From Prevotella sp. (lineage in GTDB: Bacteria; Bacteroidota; Bacteroidia; Bacteroidales; Dysgonomonadaceae): DNA of 13,684 nucleotides. Position numbers and translations under genes: made by a program. This document shows positions 5,688 through 12,218 of the stretch, in pieces; the first letter of the stretch is position 1, and every line of letters starts with the position of its first letter. The DNA lies in contig JAISES010000099.1 of NCBI GenBank assembly GCA_031263965.1, positions 1 to 13,684 of the forward strand, in the 5' to 3' direction. The notes beneath the pieces were generated by a model, which was not told the origin of the DNA, searched no databases, and worked only from the letters and a program-made list of their open reading frames with translations.

Positions 5688-6593
5688 CTACTTCCCCAGC
5701 AATCCCCGTGTTACATTCCACCGGAATTGCAACAACTTCCAGCCTTTCGATGGGGTTAGCCTGATTGTATAAATAAAAAACAGAATAATGGAACCCAGCC
5801 ATTTTTTACATTCCGACCATTTTCTGCTGCGGTATACTTTAGGTGAAACAGCTTTTGTCCGGATTCGTTCACTTTTTCCTATCGAGTATGTCAGTTCCCT
5901 GAAGTGGGATTCTGACAATTTCTTTTCTGGAATATAGTGATAGATTCCCATCTGCGGAAGATAGTAAAAAACTTCATTGCCACGGGTTAGCCTGTCGTAT
6001 AAATCTTTTTCCTCCGCCCCGATAAGTCCTGCACCTTTTCTTCCCAGTTCCACATTGAAAAGCCCATATTTATCAAACACCTCTTTCCGGAACGCGGAAT
6101 TTCCTCCTCCGGGATATTTCCCGTTACGGAACGGCTTTTCCTTATCTCCTTCGTACAATGCTCCCCCTAAAAGCTGCTCTGTATAGCGGGATAGCCATCG
6201 GGGCTTTTCCACCTCATAAACGGGTACAATAGGGCCTCCGCAAGCGCTAACATCAGGATATGCTTCAAAGAACGTTCTTACAGATGAAAGGTAACGATCG
6301 AACACGGTAGCATCATCATCTACAAAAACGAGGATGTCTCCCCTGCTCTCCTTTACACCTCTGTTGCGGGCATAAGATAATCCCTGATTGGTTTCCTGAA
6401 AGTAGTGGAATTTCACTTGCGGATAATCTACCTGGAATTGATCGCAAATATTCTCCGTACTATCTGTACTATTGTTATTTACCATGACTATCTCATAGTC
6501 TTGACAGCGAAAATCCTGTTCTGCAACACTCTTCAAAGCATTGTACAGGTATTTCTCCCTGTTGTATGTACAGAATATGACGGATAATTTCAT
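5688..6593 (-). CDS. GT2 family glycosyltransferase
   Basis: This 301-residue protein is an inverting GT-A fold glycosyltransferase of family 2. It begins MKLSVIFCTYNREKYLYNAL (nucleotide-sugar fold strand 1). VMVNNNSTDST lies at 37-47, the metal-binding aspartates FVDDD at 90-94, GGGNSAFRKEVF at 162-173, and the acceptor-side acidic motif GAEEKDLYDRL at 192-202. A hydrophobic segment IILFFIYTIRL (about 268-278) suggests a membrane-associated C-terminus. The sugar donor and acceptor cannot be told. It is the last gene of the HAD-methyltransferase-YfhO cluster. The ATG at 6593 is preceded by six A and then by a 10-copy heptamer array instead of ordinary leader sequence, so its expression may vary with repeat number. 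Confidence 0.92.
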   Translation of the reverse strand: MKLSVIFCTYNREKYLYNALKSVAEQDFRCQDYEIVMVNNNSTDSTENICDQFQVDYPQVKFHYFQETNQGLSYARNRGVKESRGDILVFVDDDATVFDRYLSSVRTFFEAYPDVSACGGPIVPVYEVEKPRWLSRYTEQLLGGALYEGDKEKPFRNGKYPGGGNSAFRKEVFDKYGLFNVELGRKGAGLIGAEEKDLYDRLTRGNEVFYYLPQMGIYHYIPEKKLSESHFRELTYSIGKSERIRTKAVSPKVYRSRKWSECKKWLGSIILFFIYTIRLTPSKGWKLLQFRWNVTRGLLGK

Positions 6594-6602
6594 TTTTTTC
6601 AG

Positions 6603-6675
6603 TAGTAAGTAGTAAGTAGTAAGTAGTAAGTAGTAAGTAGTAAGTAGTAAGTAGTAAGTAGTAAGTAGTAAGTAG
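6603..6675. repeat. Heptamer tandem array (TAGTAAG, about 10.4 copies)
   Basis: Ten perfect contiguous copies of TAGTAAG (6603-6672) plus TAG. The array ends 9 bases before the GT2 start codon, inside the 121-base gap between the YfhO-family gene and GT2. A degenerate inverted set (CTACTAACTACTT with ACTTCCT units, about 6694-6720) flanks it and includes the stop codon of the YfhO-type gene. The minus-strand transcript could therefore fold: AAGTAGTTAGTAG pairs with CTACTTACTACTT at 12 of 13 positions, across an 18-base loop. Perfect short units are prone to copy-number slippage. Read on the minus strand, the array has no stop in the GT2 frame, but the frame reaches a TAG at 6710-6708 with no start codon in between. 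Confidence 0.97.
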
Positions 6676-6714
6676 ACAGCCTTCGAATATCGCCTACTAA
6701 CTACTTCCTACTTC

Positions 6715-9234
6715 CTACTTAATTCTTTTAACATTCATCACAATAATCCCCACCAGTAATAATATCAGCAATCCCGAAGACGCAGTCGCCACAGTACGGC
6801 CAGTGTGGTATCCTTTCGGCTCGAATCTGAGAATTATTTCGTGTTCGCCTGCCGGTATGCGCATTGCCCTTAAGGTCCAGTCGGCACGGAAATGAGGGAC
6901 TTCCTTTCCATCAATAGATGCCTGCCACCCATCAGAGAAGTAGATCTCGGACATAACAGCCAACTGTTCGCTTCCGGCTTTCGATCTGTACGTCAATTTG
7001 TTTGGCTTATACTCTGTCAATGTAATGGTCGCCGTAGAATCGGCAACGATATTCAAACCGGACAATTCACTTTCGAAACGTTTATCTACAACAGCGGTTT
7101 TTGCCGCGTCTAAAGTTTTCAGAGCATGAATTTCTTCATCCGCGTTATTCACCAACCTGTATTCATCCACAAACCATGCATTACCCATTGCTTGCGGATT
7201 TACAAGAGGCGGCCGGTCCGGATGATAGATCACATATTTTGTATTCAGCATGTTCAACGAAGGTGTACCGGCAAATGAAGCTGTGATGGTATCTATATTT
7301 TGTGATTGGAAAGAACCGGTTATATGATCGACCTCATCGCCCAAACGGTACTCGATCAACTCCTGATAACGTTTCAGTTTGGCGGCATGGTATCCTCCTA
7401 CCGACTTGTGGTAGTATGAAGTACTTGTTTCTTCAAACGGATTATTCAGGTTCAACACCCTGTAAGACGGATGTTTATCTTGTAATATCGTTTTATCGGC
7501 AACCGATTGGGGAAATGTTTCGGCTTTATATGCAGATTTATTGACAAAATTCTTTTCACTCAAATATCGTTTATCTACATTCCACAAATCGGCCAGTATC
7601 AGAACCGTTATCCCGATAGATCCGTACAATGCCAGTTTTTTTGCTTCCATTTTCGAACGAAGAGCAAAAAGCATCACTCCTCCTGCAAGCAGGACAAACA
7701 CCAACGATCTAAATGCATCGGCCGTCAGCAAATCTTTGCGGTCGGCAAGCAAAGCCTGATAAAACCACACGGGAACCTGATCTTTCCATCTGCTGTCATT
7801 CTCTGCTACAAAATTGGTAAACATACCCGGAGCAATCCATGCAACCAGACAAATAACGCCGGTTGTACCCAGTGATATATAGAGAGCTTTGGTCAGTTTC
7901 TTTTTATCTGTTTCGCCGGAGAAAAACTCTTTTACTCCCCATACAGCGACCATCACTACCGTTAAAGCCGGAATGACCAATGCCGAAGACACAGCCCTGA
8001 ATTTATTGTAAAGCGGGAAGTTGTAAAAGAACCAGTCGTTGAACCATTCCAGATTTTTACCCCACGAGAGAAGAATAAAAAAGACAGTAGCCGCAAGCAA
8101 TGCCCATTTCACGTTACTTCGGATAATTATCATCCCCAGAATAAACAAAAAGCAAACGATGACGCCGAAATAAACAGGACCTGACGTAAACGGCTGAGCG
8201 CCCCAGTATTCGCGCAAAACCTGTGCCGCCTGACTGGCAAACTCGGCTGAAATTTCTCCCGATTGTACTTTTTGAGTCAATATCTTAACGCTCTTCGAAT
8301 CGTTATCATAAGGTTTGGAAACGCCTCCATACAGATTTGGGATCATCAATGTAAAAGTCTCCGCTTTACCGTAACTCCAGCCAAAAGCGTAGTCTTTATC
8401 CAGTCCTTCCGATTGCTGTGCAGCCTCCGGTTTATTCAGTGTCAGCTCCGATTTTCCGCGCGTACTTTCCCTTGCCATTTCCAGATTGCCGTAGATATTG
8501 CCCACATTACAGGCAAGAGCGAGAATAAGTACAACGGCCAGTATGCCTGATGCTTTCAGGAATGTCTTTACATCTTTTTTCGATAGGGTTTCTATGGCGT
8601 ATGCGATAAACAGAATAATACAAAGCAAACCAGTATAATAAGTCATTTGCAGGTGGTTGCTCTTTATCTGGAATGCCAATCCCAAAGCAAAAAGTATCCC
8701 TCCCAATAATATCTTTTTCCGGAACACTGCCATCAGGCCTGCTATAATCAGCGGCATATAGGCCAATGTCCAGGCTTTGGTAACATGTCCTGCATCGAGG
8801 ATTATGATATTGTAAGATGATAATGAATAAGCAATTGCGCCTAATACGGAAATTACCGGCCCGAAACCCATCATACAAAACAGGATGTAGGCCATCAGCA
8901 TAGCTGTAAATACAGCTCCTGCACTACTGCTTCCCAATGCTTTCAGCGGAGCTTCGAGGTAATCGAGAAAGTTGGGACTGCCGCCCCAGATACCGATCTG
9001 ATAAGCCGGCATCCCCGAAAACATGGCTCCTGTCCATTCAGACGATTCACCCTCGTTATTATAGTAGTCACTCAATTCTTTAGATGCTCCCTGAAACTGG
9101 GTAACATCGTGTTGAGGAAGAACCTTGCCTTCGATCAGCGGGCTGAAATAAAGCATCGTTACCGCCAAAAATGCAATGACTGCAATTATGTGCGACGAAA
9201 GCGTTTTCAGTAGGGTTTGCTCTTTCTTTATCAT
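6715..9234 (-). CDS. YfhO-family multi-spanning membrane protein
   Basis: This 839-residue integral membrane protein matches the YfhO family, large GT-C-like proteins. Characterised members in Gram-positives glycosylate teichoic acids, while Bacteroidetes members are mostly uncharacterised. A first membrane helix spans about residues 13-31 and is followed by the acidic loop GKVLPQHDVTQFQGASKELS. Around a dozen further hydrophobic segments fill residues 100-560. A long soluble region (about 570-805) ends in the recognisable YFSDGWQASIDGKEVP and RIPAGEHEIILRFEPKGYHT, then a last helix (about 815-833) and a short basic tail. The soluble region would face the periplasm if the usual GT-C topology holds. 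Its ATG at 9234 lies 18 bases after the methyltransferase stop. Its own stop codon is part of the degenerate heptamer repeat in front of GT2. Confidence 0.9.
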   Translation of the reverse strand: MIKKEQTLLKTLSSHIIAVIAFLAVTMLYFSPLIEGKVLPQHDVTQFQGASKELSDYYNNEGESSEWTGAMFSGMPAYQIGIWGGSPNFLDYLEAPLKALGSSSAGAVFTAMLMAYILFCMMGFGPVISVLGAIAYSLSSYNIIILDAGHVTKAWTLAYMPLIIAGLMAVFRKKILLGGILFALGLAFQIKSNHLQMTYYTGLLCIILFIAYAIETLSKKDVKTFLKASGILAVVLILALACNVGNIYGNLEMARESTRGKSELTLNKPEAAQQSEGLDKDYAFGWSYGKAETFTLMIPNLYGGVSKPYDNDSKSVKILTQKVQSGEISAEFASQAAQVLREYWGAQPFTSGPVYFGVIVCFLFILGMIIIRSNVKWALLAATVFFILLSWGKNLEWFNDWFFYNFPLYNKFRAVSSALVIPALTVVMVAVWGVKEFFSGETDKKKLTKALYISLGTTGVICLVAWIAPGMFTNFVAENDSRWKDQVPVWFYQALLADRKDLLTADAFRSLVFVLLAGGVMLFALRSKMEAKKLALYGSIGITVLILADLWNVDKRYLSEKNFVNKSAYKAETFPQSVADKTILQDKHPSYRVLNLNNPFEETSTSYYHKSVGGYHAAKLKRYQELIEYRLGDEVDHITGSFQSQNIDTITASFAGTPSLNMLNTKYVIYHPDRPPLVNPQAMGNAWFVDEYRLVNNADEEIHALKTLDAAKTAVVDKRFESELSGLNIVADSTATITLTEYKPNKLTYRSKAGSEQLAVMSEIYFSDGWQASIDGKEVPHFRADWTLRAMRIPAGEHEIILRFEPKGYHTGRTVATASSGLLILLLVGIIVMNVKRIK

Positions 9235-9252
9235 CTTATCTCGTGTTTATTG

Positions 9253-10149
9253 TTATTTCTTCTTCAATATATAAATCAGCGAACTGCTTCGTTTTTTGTT
9301 ACTCAATGTGCGTAGAAAAAACAAACCTCCTTTTACCAATCCTACAAAGCCGGCAAGGAATGTTCCCTTATTTTTCTCGCTGAGCATGGATATATAGAAT
9401 GCATCGAAATACATCGGCTTGACGGCAACGATACTGAAATGATGCCTGTTTGCCAGATGTTCAAAATCGGAAGGTGAAAAATGCCATAAATGACGGGGCA
9501 CATCATATGCAGCCCAGTATTCTTTGTAATGTACCGCATCGAAAGATTCCTTATTGGGCAGGGCGATCACGATTGTCCCGTCATCTTTAACCAATCCGTA
9601 CAGGCGTTCCATCACCCCATTGAGGTATTGCAAGTGTTCAAGGACGTGCCACATAGTAACCACATCTTTCGTCCGGCAGGATATATCATATAAATATTTA
9701 GAATCCTGACAGTTGATGTCGAATTTCTGTTTGGCGTACTTGCGGGCTTGTTCCGATTTTTCTATTCCAGTTACAATCCATTTCTTCGACTTCATTTTGT
9801 TCAAAAAATAGCCTGTGCCGGAACCTATATCGAGCAGCATCCCCGTTTTTTTAGGAGCATATTGTATTACGGTCTTCGCCTTCGATCGCAACGCTATTTT
9901 CCGAACCAGATGATACAAGGTATTAATTATACCCTTATGTGTGTCGGAATGTGAAACATATGCCGGCGCTTCATAATCTTTTCCAATTTCGTCTTCGGAA
10001 GGAAAATCCTGCGTCAAGGCAAAGCCGCATTTGCTACACCGGCAAATATCAAAAACTTCTTGCGTGGTAAGGTAATCCTTACACGACAGGTAGGGCAGTA
10101 ATCCGGAATTTCCGCAAACAGGGCATATGTCGGTGTGTATCGCTTTCAT
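9253..10149 (-). CDS. Class I SAM-dependent methyltransferase with zinc-ribbon N-terminus
   Basis: I chose the ATG at 10149 (MKAIHTDICPVCG, 298 residues). A TTG two codons earlier would overlap the upstream stop. An N-terminal CxxC pair set (Cys9/Cys12 and Cys38/Cys41) forms a likely zinc-binding knuckle. It is followed by a Rossmann methyltransferase domain: LLDIGSGTGYF (about 105-115, SAM-binding glycine loop), TGIEKSEQA (motif II region), WHVLEHL (167-173), and DDGTIVIALPN. This is the Methyltransf_23-like layout common in polysaccharide and antibiotic clusters. The acceptor is unknown. Context with GT2, YfhO and a sugar-phosphatase-like HAD suggests methylation of a glycan or its precursor. 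The start lies 2 bases after the HAD stop, so the two are tightly coupled. Confidence 0.9.
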   Translation of the reverse strand: MKAIHTDICPVCGNSGLLPYLSCKDYLTTQEVFDICRCSKCGFALTQDFPSEDEIGKDYEAPAYVSHSDTHKGIINTLYHLVRKIALRSKAKTVIQYAPKKTGMLLDIGSGTGYFLNKMKSKKWIVTGIEKSEQARKYAKQKFDINCQDSKYLYDISCRTKDVVTMWHVLEHLQYLNGVMERLYGLVKDDGTIVIALPNKESFDAVHYKEYWAAYDVPRHLWHFSPSDFEHLANRHHFSIVAVKPMYFDAFYISMLSEKNKGTFLAGFVGLVKGGLFFLRTLSNKKRSSSLIYILKKK

Positions 10150-10151
10150 TT

Positions 10152-10811
10152 TCAATGTTTAAATTGAGTACGGTCTACTTCATCAAAGCTCTTGATTATC
10201 TGACAATCTTTCCAGCCACTATAATCATCGTTGTTACTATTAACAGCTATAATCTTGCCCGCCCGTGCATTTTTTGCAGCCTGTAATCCGGCAACGGCAT
10301 CTTCGAAAACAATCACTTCTTCCGGTTTTTTCCCTATAATTTCCATTGCTAATTCGTATATCTGCGGATCGGGTTTTCCCTTTATCTTTCCATTGTTGTA
10401 AACCACTTTGTCGTACTCGAACCACTCTGTCAGCGGGAGGTATTGAAAATAGAAATCAAGATTTTCTTTTCCCGACGCGGTTGCTATTGTAAAAGGGATA
10501 TTGTTGTTTTTCAGAAAGTTCAGGAAGCCTGTTAGCCCGGGAGCCAATTGCATATCCGTTTCGAGACATAGTTCCTGATAAAGGCTTTCTTTTTCCATTA
10601 TATAATCGCTTATCTGATCTTCTGTCAACGTGTTGCTGAATAAAGAACGTAAAAGATCGCTGTTATTCTTTCCGTGCATCCACCTGAATTTATCTTCATC
10701 CGAAAGAAATAAGCCATGGCGCGTCAGGAATATATCCCATGCCCGATTGTGCAAACCCGTGTCCCAAAACAATGTTCCGTTAAAATCAAAAACAACTCCC
10801 GAAAAATGCAT
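10152..10811 (-). CDS. HAD-superfamily hydrolase, beta-phosphoglucomutase/phosphatase-like, with DFNGT motif
   Basis: A 219-residue HAD protein with a helical cap. Motif I is VVFDFNGTLF, with nucleophile Asp9. Motif II is IATASGK with Thr111, motif III lysine is in GKIKGKPDP (about Lys146), and motif IV is IVFEDAVAGLQAA with Glu170/Asp171. Cap C1 (about residues 15-85) and the overall length fit the beta-phosphoglucomutase/phosphoglycolate phosphatase subfamily. One residue is odd: the second aspartate of the usual DxD is Asn11. That aspartate is the general acid/base in most HAD phosphatases and phosphomutases. The enzyme may be slow or specialised, as in phosphonatases where the position is Ala. 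It is the first gene of the cluster, with a -7 box 22 bases before the ATG. Confidence 0.9.
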   Translation of the reverse strand: MHFSGVVFDFNGTLFWDTGLHNRAWDIFLTRHGLFLSDEDKFRWMHGKNNSDLLRSLFSNTLTEDQISDYIMEKESLYQELCLETDMQLAPGLTGFLNFLKNNNIPFTIATASGKENLDFYFQYLPLTEWFEYDKVVYNNGKIKGKPDPQIYELAMEIIGKKPEEVIVFEDAVAGLQAAKNARAGKIIAVNSNNDDYSGWKDCQIIKSFDEVDRTQFKH

Positions 10812-10833
10812 TCTGTTTTATATTATTCAGCCA

Positions 10834-10841
10834 CAAATGTA
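10834..10841 (-). promoter_or_regulatory. -7 box for the HAD-methyltransferase-YfhO-GT2 operon
   Basis: TACATTTG on the minus strand matches the Bacteroidetes TAnnTTTG -7 element exactly and lies just upstream of the first gene of the cluster. No TTTG is present 19-21 bases further upstream, so the -33 part is poor. No other matching box is seen at the gene junctions within the cluster. Confidence 0.6.
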
Positions 10842-10976
10842 CGAAATACTTAGATATATAGATATTTGAAGAGATAACTATTAGTTTTTTTATATTTAAG
10901 TTTCAAACTTTTCCTCTCACCATTTTGTTTAACACCTAAAAATAAGCAAATATACCAACACTTGATTTTAGAAGTT

Positions 10977-11123
10977 ATGAAAGAATTGAAGAAAGCTATT
11001 GAAAATCGTAGAACGTATTATACTATCAGTAACAAAAGCACTATATCCGATGATCGGATAAAAGAGATTATAGACTTTGCCGTATTACATGTTCCGTCTG
11101 CATTTATACTTTGCGCGGGGTAA
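10977..11123 (+). pseudogene. Nitroreductase N-terminal stub cut by an IS630-type element
   Basis: The ATG at 10977 opens MKELKKAIENRRTYYTISNK, then STISDDRIKEIIDFAVLHVPSAF, the characteristic start of an FMN-binding nitroreductase-family protein of about 200 residues. After Phe43 (ending at 11105) the reading enters insertion sequence DNA and stops at 11121-11123 after five foreign residues. Family members normally continue with Asn and a QSTR-like segment. The original gene probably had AAT here, so the TA at 11105-11106 fits an IS630 target. The remaining three quarters of the gene are not found on the far side of the IS remnants. The gene is therefore non-functional. I saw no clear promoter in 10842-10976 for it. 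Confidence 0.85.
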
Positions 11124-11275
11124 AAATGTGAGTAGAAGAAATAAAAAAGTAAGCATCTTTGCAGGTGACAAAACCAAAGAAAAAGATGCTTACCGGGATG
11201 AACCTCTCCGAAGAAGAAATTCAAGGGTTAAATTATGAAAGATTTCAATATCCCTGTCCAAAAATTCAAAAAAGA
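11107..11275 (+). mobile_element. Left end of an IS630-type insertion sequence (truncated)
   Basis: The element starts after a TA (11105-11106) inside the nitroreductase gene, with TACTTTGCGCGGGGTAAAAA as its presumed terminus. It includes an upstream hairpin (11149-11193) and the first 25 or so residues of a transposase. IS630/Tc1-type elements insert at TA dinucleotides, which fits the left boundary. The right end is absent: the sequence passes into ISAs1-type DNA near 11270-11280. The terminal inverted repeat cannot be confirmed because its partner is lost. Confidence 0.7.
11149..11193. repeat. 12-bp inverted repeat ahead of the IS630-type transposase start
   Basis: GTAAGCATCTTT (11149-11160) and AAAGATGCTTAC (11182-11193) are perfect complements around a 21-base loop. 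The transposase ATG follows 4 bases later. Such a hairpin would sequester the start region in transcripts entering from outside, a known way for insertion sequences to limit read-through expression, but this is inference from position. It may instead be part of the transposase binding region. Confidence 0.75.
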
Positions 11276-11813
11276 TTATGATATCTTTCGCTATGGATTG
11301 TTGGCAGCCCATGGCATCTACCGAAACGATACAGCCTTCCAAATCCAGGACTTTAATCAATTGGGGAATAGCCGTTATCCCGTTCGACTTTTCTGAGGTT
11401 CTCACTTGTGCCGGACTCACCCCGTTTGCCTGACAAAAGCCGCTGACCATGTGGAACAGGCTCTTGCCGCCCCTGTTGGCTCCCCGTATGGTTTTGCCAT
11501 CTATCGAGACTAACCCGCCGGGCTGGGAGCATATCGCTCTTACCCAAATACGGAACTGTTGTTCCATCACCACCGGGTTTATACTTGAAAAGAACCGGTT
11601 AAAGGTATCATGGGAGGGAATCCCGTTGGGCAGTTCCGAATATCTTCGGAAAAAGGCTTCTTTACAACGCCCGAAGTATTCTATATCTTCCCAATCTTCG
11701 GCTCCGCATATAACTGCTGCTACGGCGATGAAAATGATGCCGGTTGACAAATGCCGTACTTTGACTTGCTGACGGTAATCAGGTAAGCTTCCTGCAAAAT
11801 CTAATATATTCAT
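11190..11813 (-). pseudogene. ISAs1-family transposase, truncated
   Basis: The ORF has 207 residues. The first 178 or so match ISAs1-family transposases: LPDYRQQVKVRHLSTGIIFI, the GAEDWEDIEYFGRCKEAFFRRY block (38-59), ELPNGIPSHDTFNRFFSSI (60-78), IDGKTIRG (104-111) with catalytic Asp105, EKSNGITAIPQLI (141-153), and VDAMGCQQSIAKDI (165-178) with catalytic Asp166. Full-length members have roughly 370-400 residues and a third catalytic Glu, absent here. From about residue 179 (near 11277) the frame reads foreign sequence, including the complement of the IS630-type fragment, until a chance stop. It cannot be an active transposase. Confidence 0.88.
11198..11281 (+). pseudogene. IS630-family transposase, N-terminal fragment
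   Basis: The frame reads MNLSEEEIQGLNYERFQYPC, then PKIQKRL and a stop. The opening MNLSEEE with RFQYPCPKIQKR is the start of the helix-turn-helix domain of Bacteroidetes IS630-type transposases, which are normally about 330-350 residues long. The match ends at the IS junction near 11270-11280, so nearly the whole protein, including the DDE catalytic domain, is missing. Confidence 0.7.
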
Positions 11814-11950
11814 GTGTGGTTAAATTATTGATTATTACATGAATACACGAAATGTTATCCGGATATACAAATATCAATAACCCTATTATCAAATATTTAT
11901 ACCAAATAAAATATGGATGGCTCATTTGCGTTTTTCATGCGTTTGCCCTG
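11275..11950 (-). mobile_element. 5' half of an ISAs1-type insertion sequence
   Basis: Besides the truncated transposase, the outer end is present. The plus-strand sequence CATGCGTTTGCCCTG (11936-11950) reads inward from the element end as CAGGGCAAACGCATG, the CAGGG-type terminus typical of ISAs1 elements. The opposite end is lost at the junction with the IS630-type fragment near 11270-11280. Without it, the inverted repeat and the target duplication cannot be checked. An intact element would be about 1.2-1.4 kb. Confidence 0.75.
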
Positions 11951-11991
11951 ATATAAGAGACCGGACAAGAGGGCAGCTTCCTAAAGATTCG

Positions 11992-11999
11992 TATATTTG
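11992..11999 (+). promoter_or_regulatory. -7 box for xseB-ispD
   Basis: TATATTTG matches TAnnTTTG exactly and ends 21 bases before the xseB ATG. The -33 region (about 11969-11972) lacks TTTG. It lies 42 bases outside the ISAs1 end, so the IS did not cut the promoter itself. Confidence 0.6.
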
Positions 12000-12020
12000 T
12001 ATTTTAAATGATTTTCGGAA

Positions 12021-12218
12021 ATGGCAAAAAAAGAGCAAACGTATGGTGAAGCAATGCAGGAATTGCAGGACATCATGTACAGAATAGAAAATGAGGATCC
12101 GGATGTAGATGTTTTATTGGAGGAAGTAAAACAAGCTGCGACCTTAATACGATTCTGCAAGGATAAATTACAAAAAACAAATGCGGAAATTCAGAAAATA
12201 CTGGATAAAATAGAATGA
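12021..12218 (+). CDS. xseB: Exodeoxyribonuclease VII small subunit
   Basis: This 65-residue protein is the small subunit of exonuclease VII, which degrades single-stranded DNA to oligonucleotides in complex with XseA. The family pattern is clear: TYGEAMQELQDIMYRIENED (residues 7-26), a variable DVDVLLEEVKQA, then a second helix with LIRFCKDKLQKTNAEIQKIL. It forms the usual two-helix hairpin that binds the large subunit. Length is typical (60-80). The stop overlaps the ispD start as ATGA (12215-12218). The large-subunit gene xseA, often the upstream partner, is not in this window. The space upstream is occupied by IS remnants. Confidence 0.93.
   Translation: MAKKEQTYGEAMQELQDIMYRIENEDPDVDVLLEEVKQAATLIRFCKDKLQKTNAEIQKILDKIE

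Noticed and set aside
5291..5772. Several ORFs of 60-90 codons in the gene-free stretch on both strands
   Set aside because: They run through hairpins and promoter elements, differ between strands without family resemblance, and have cysteine/arginine-rich compositions typical of chance frames.
6603..6675. CRISPR array
   Set aside because: The repeat unit is 7 bases with no spacers; it is a simple tandem repeat.
10150..10155. TTG start for the methyltransferase
   Set aside because: It overlaps the HAD stop and adds only two residues; the ATG at 10149 is the simpler start.
10898..10910. AAGTTT-C-AAACTT as an operator between the divergent HAD and nitroreductase genes
   Set aside because: A short AT-rich inverted repeat with a one-base centre is easily found by chance in this AT-rich gap; nothing else supports it.
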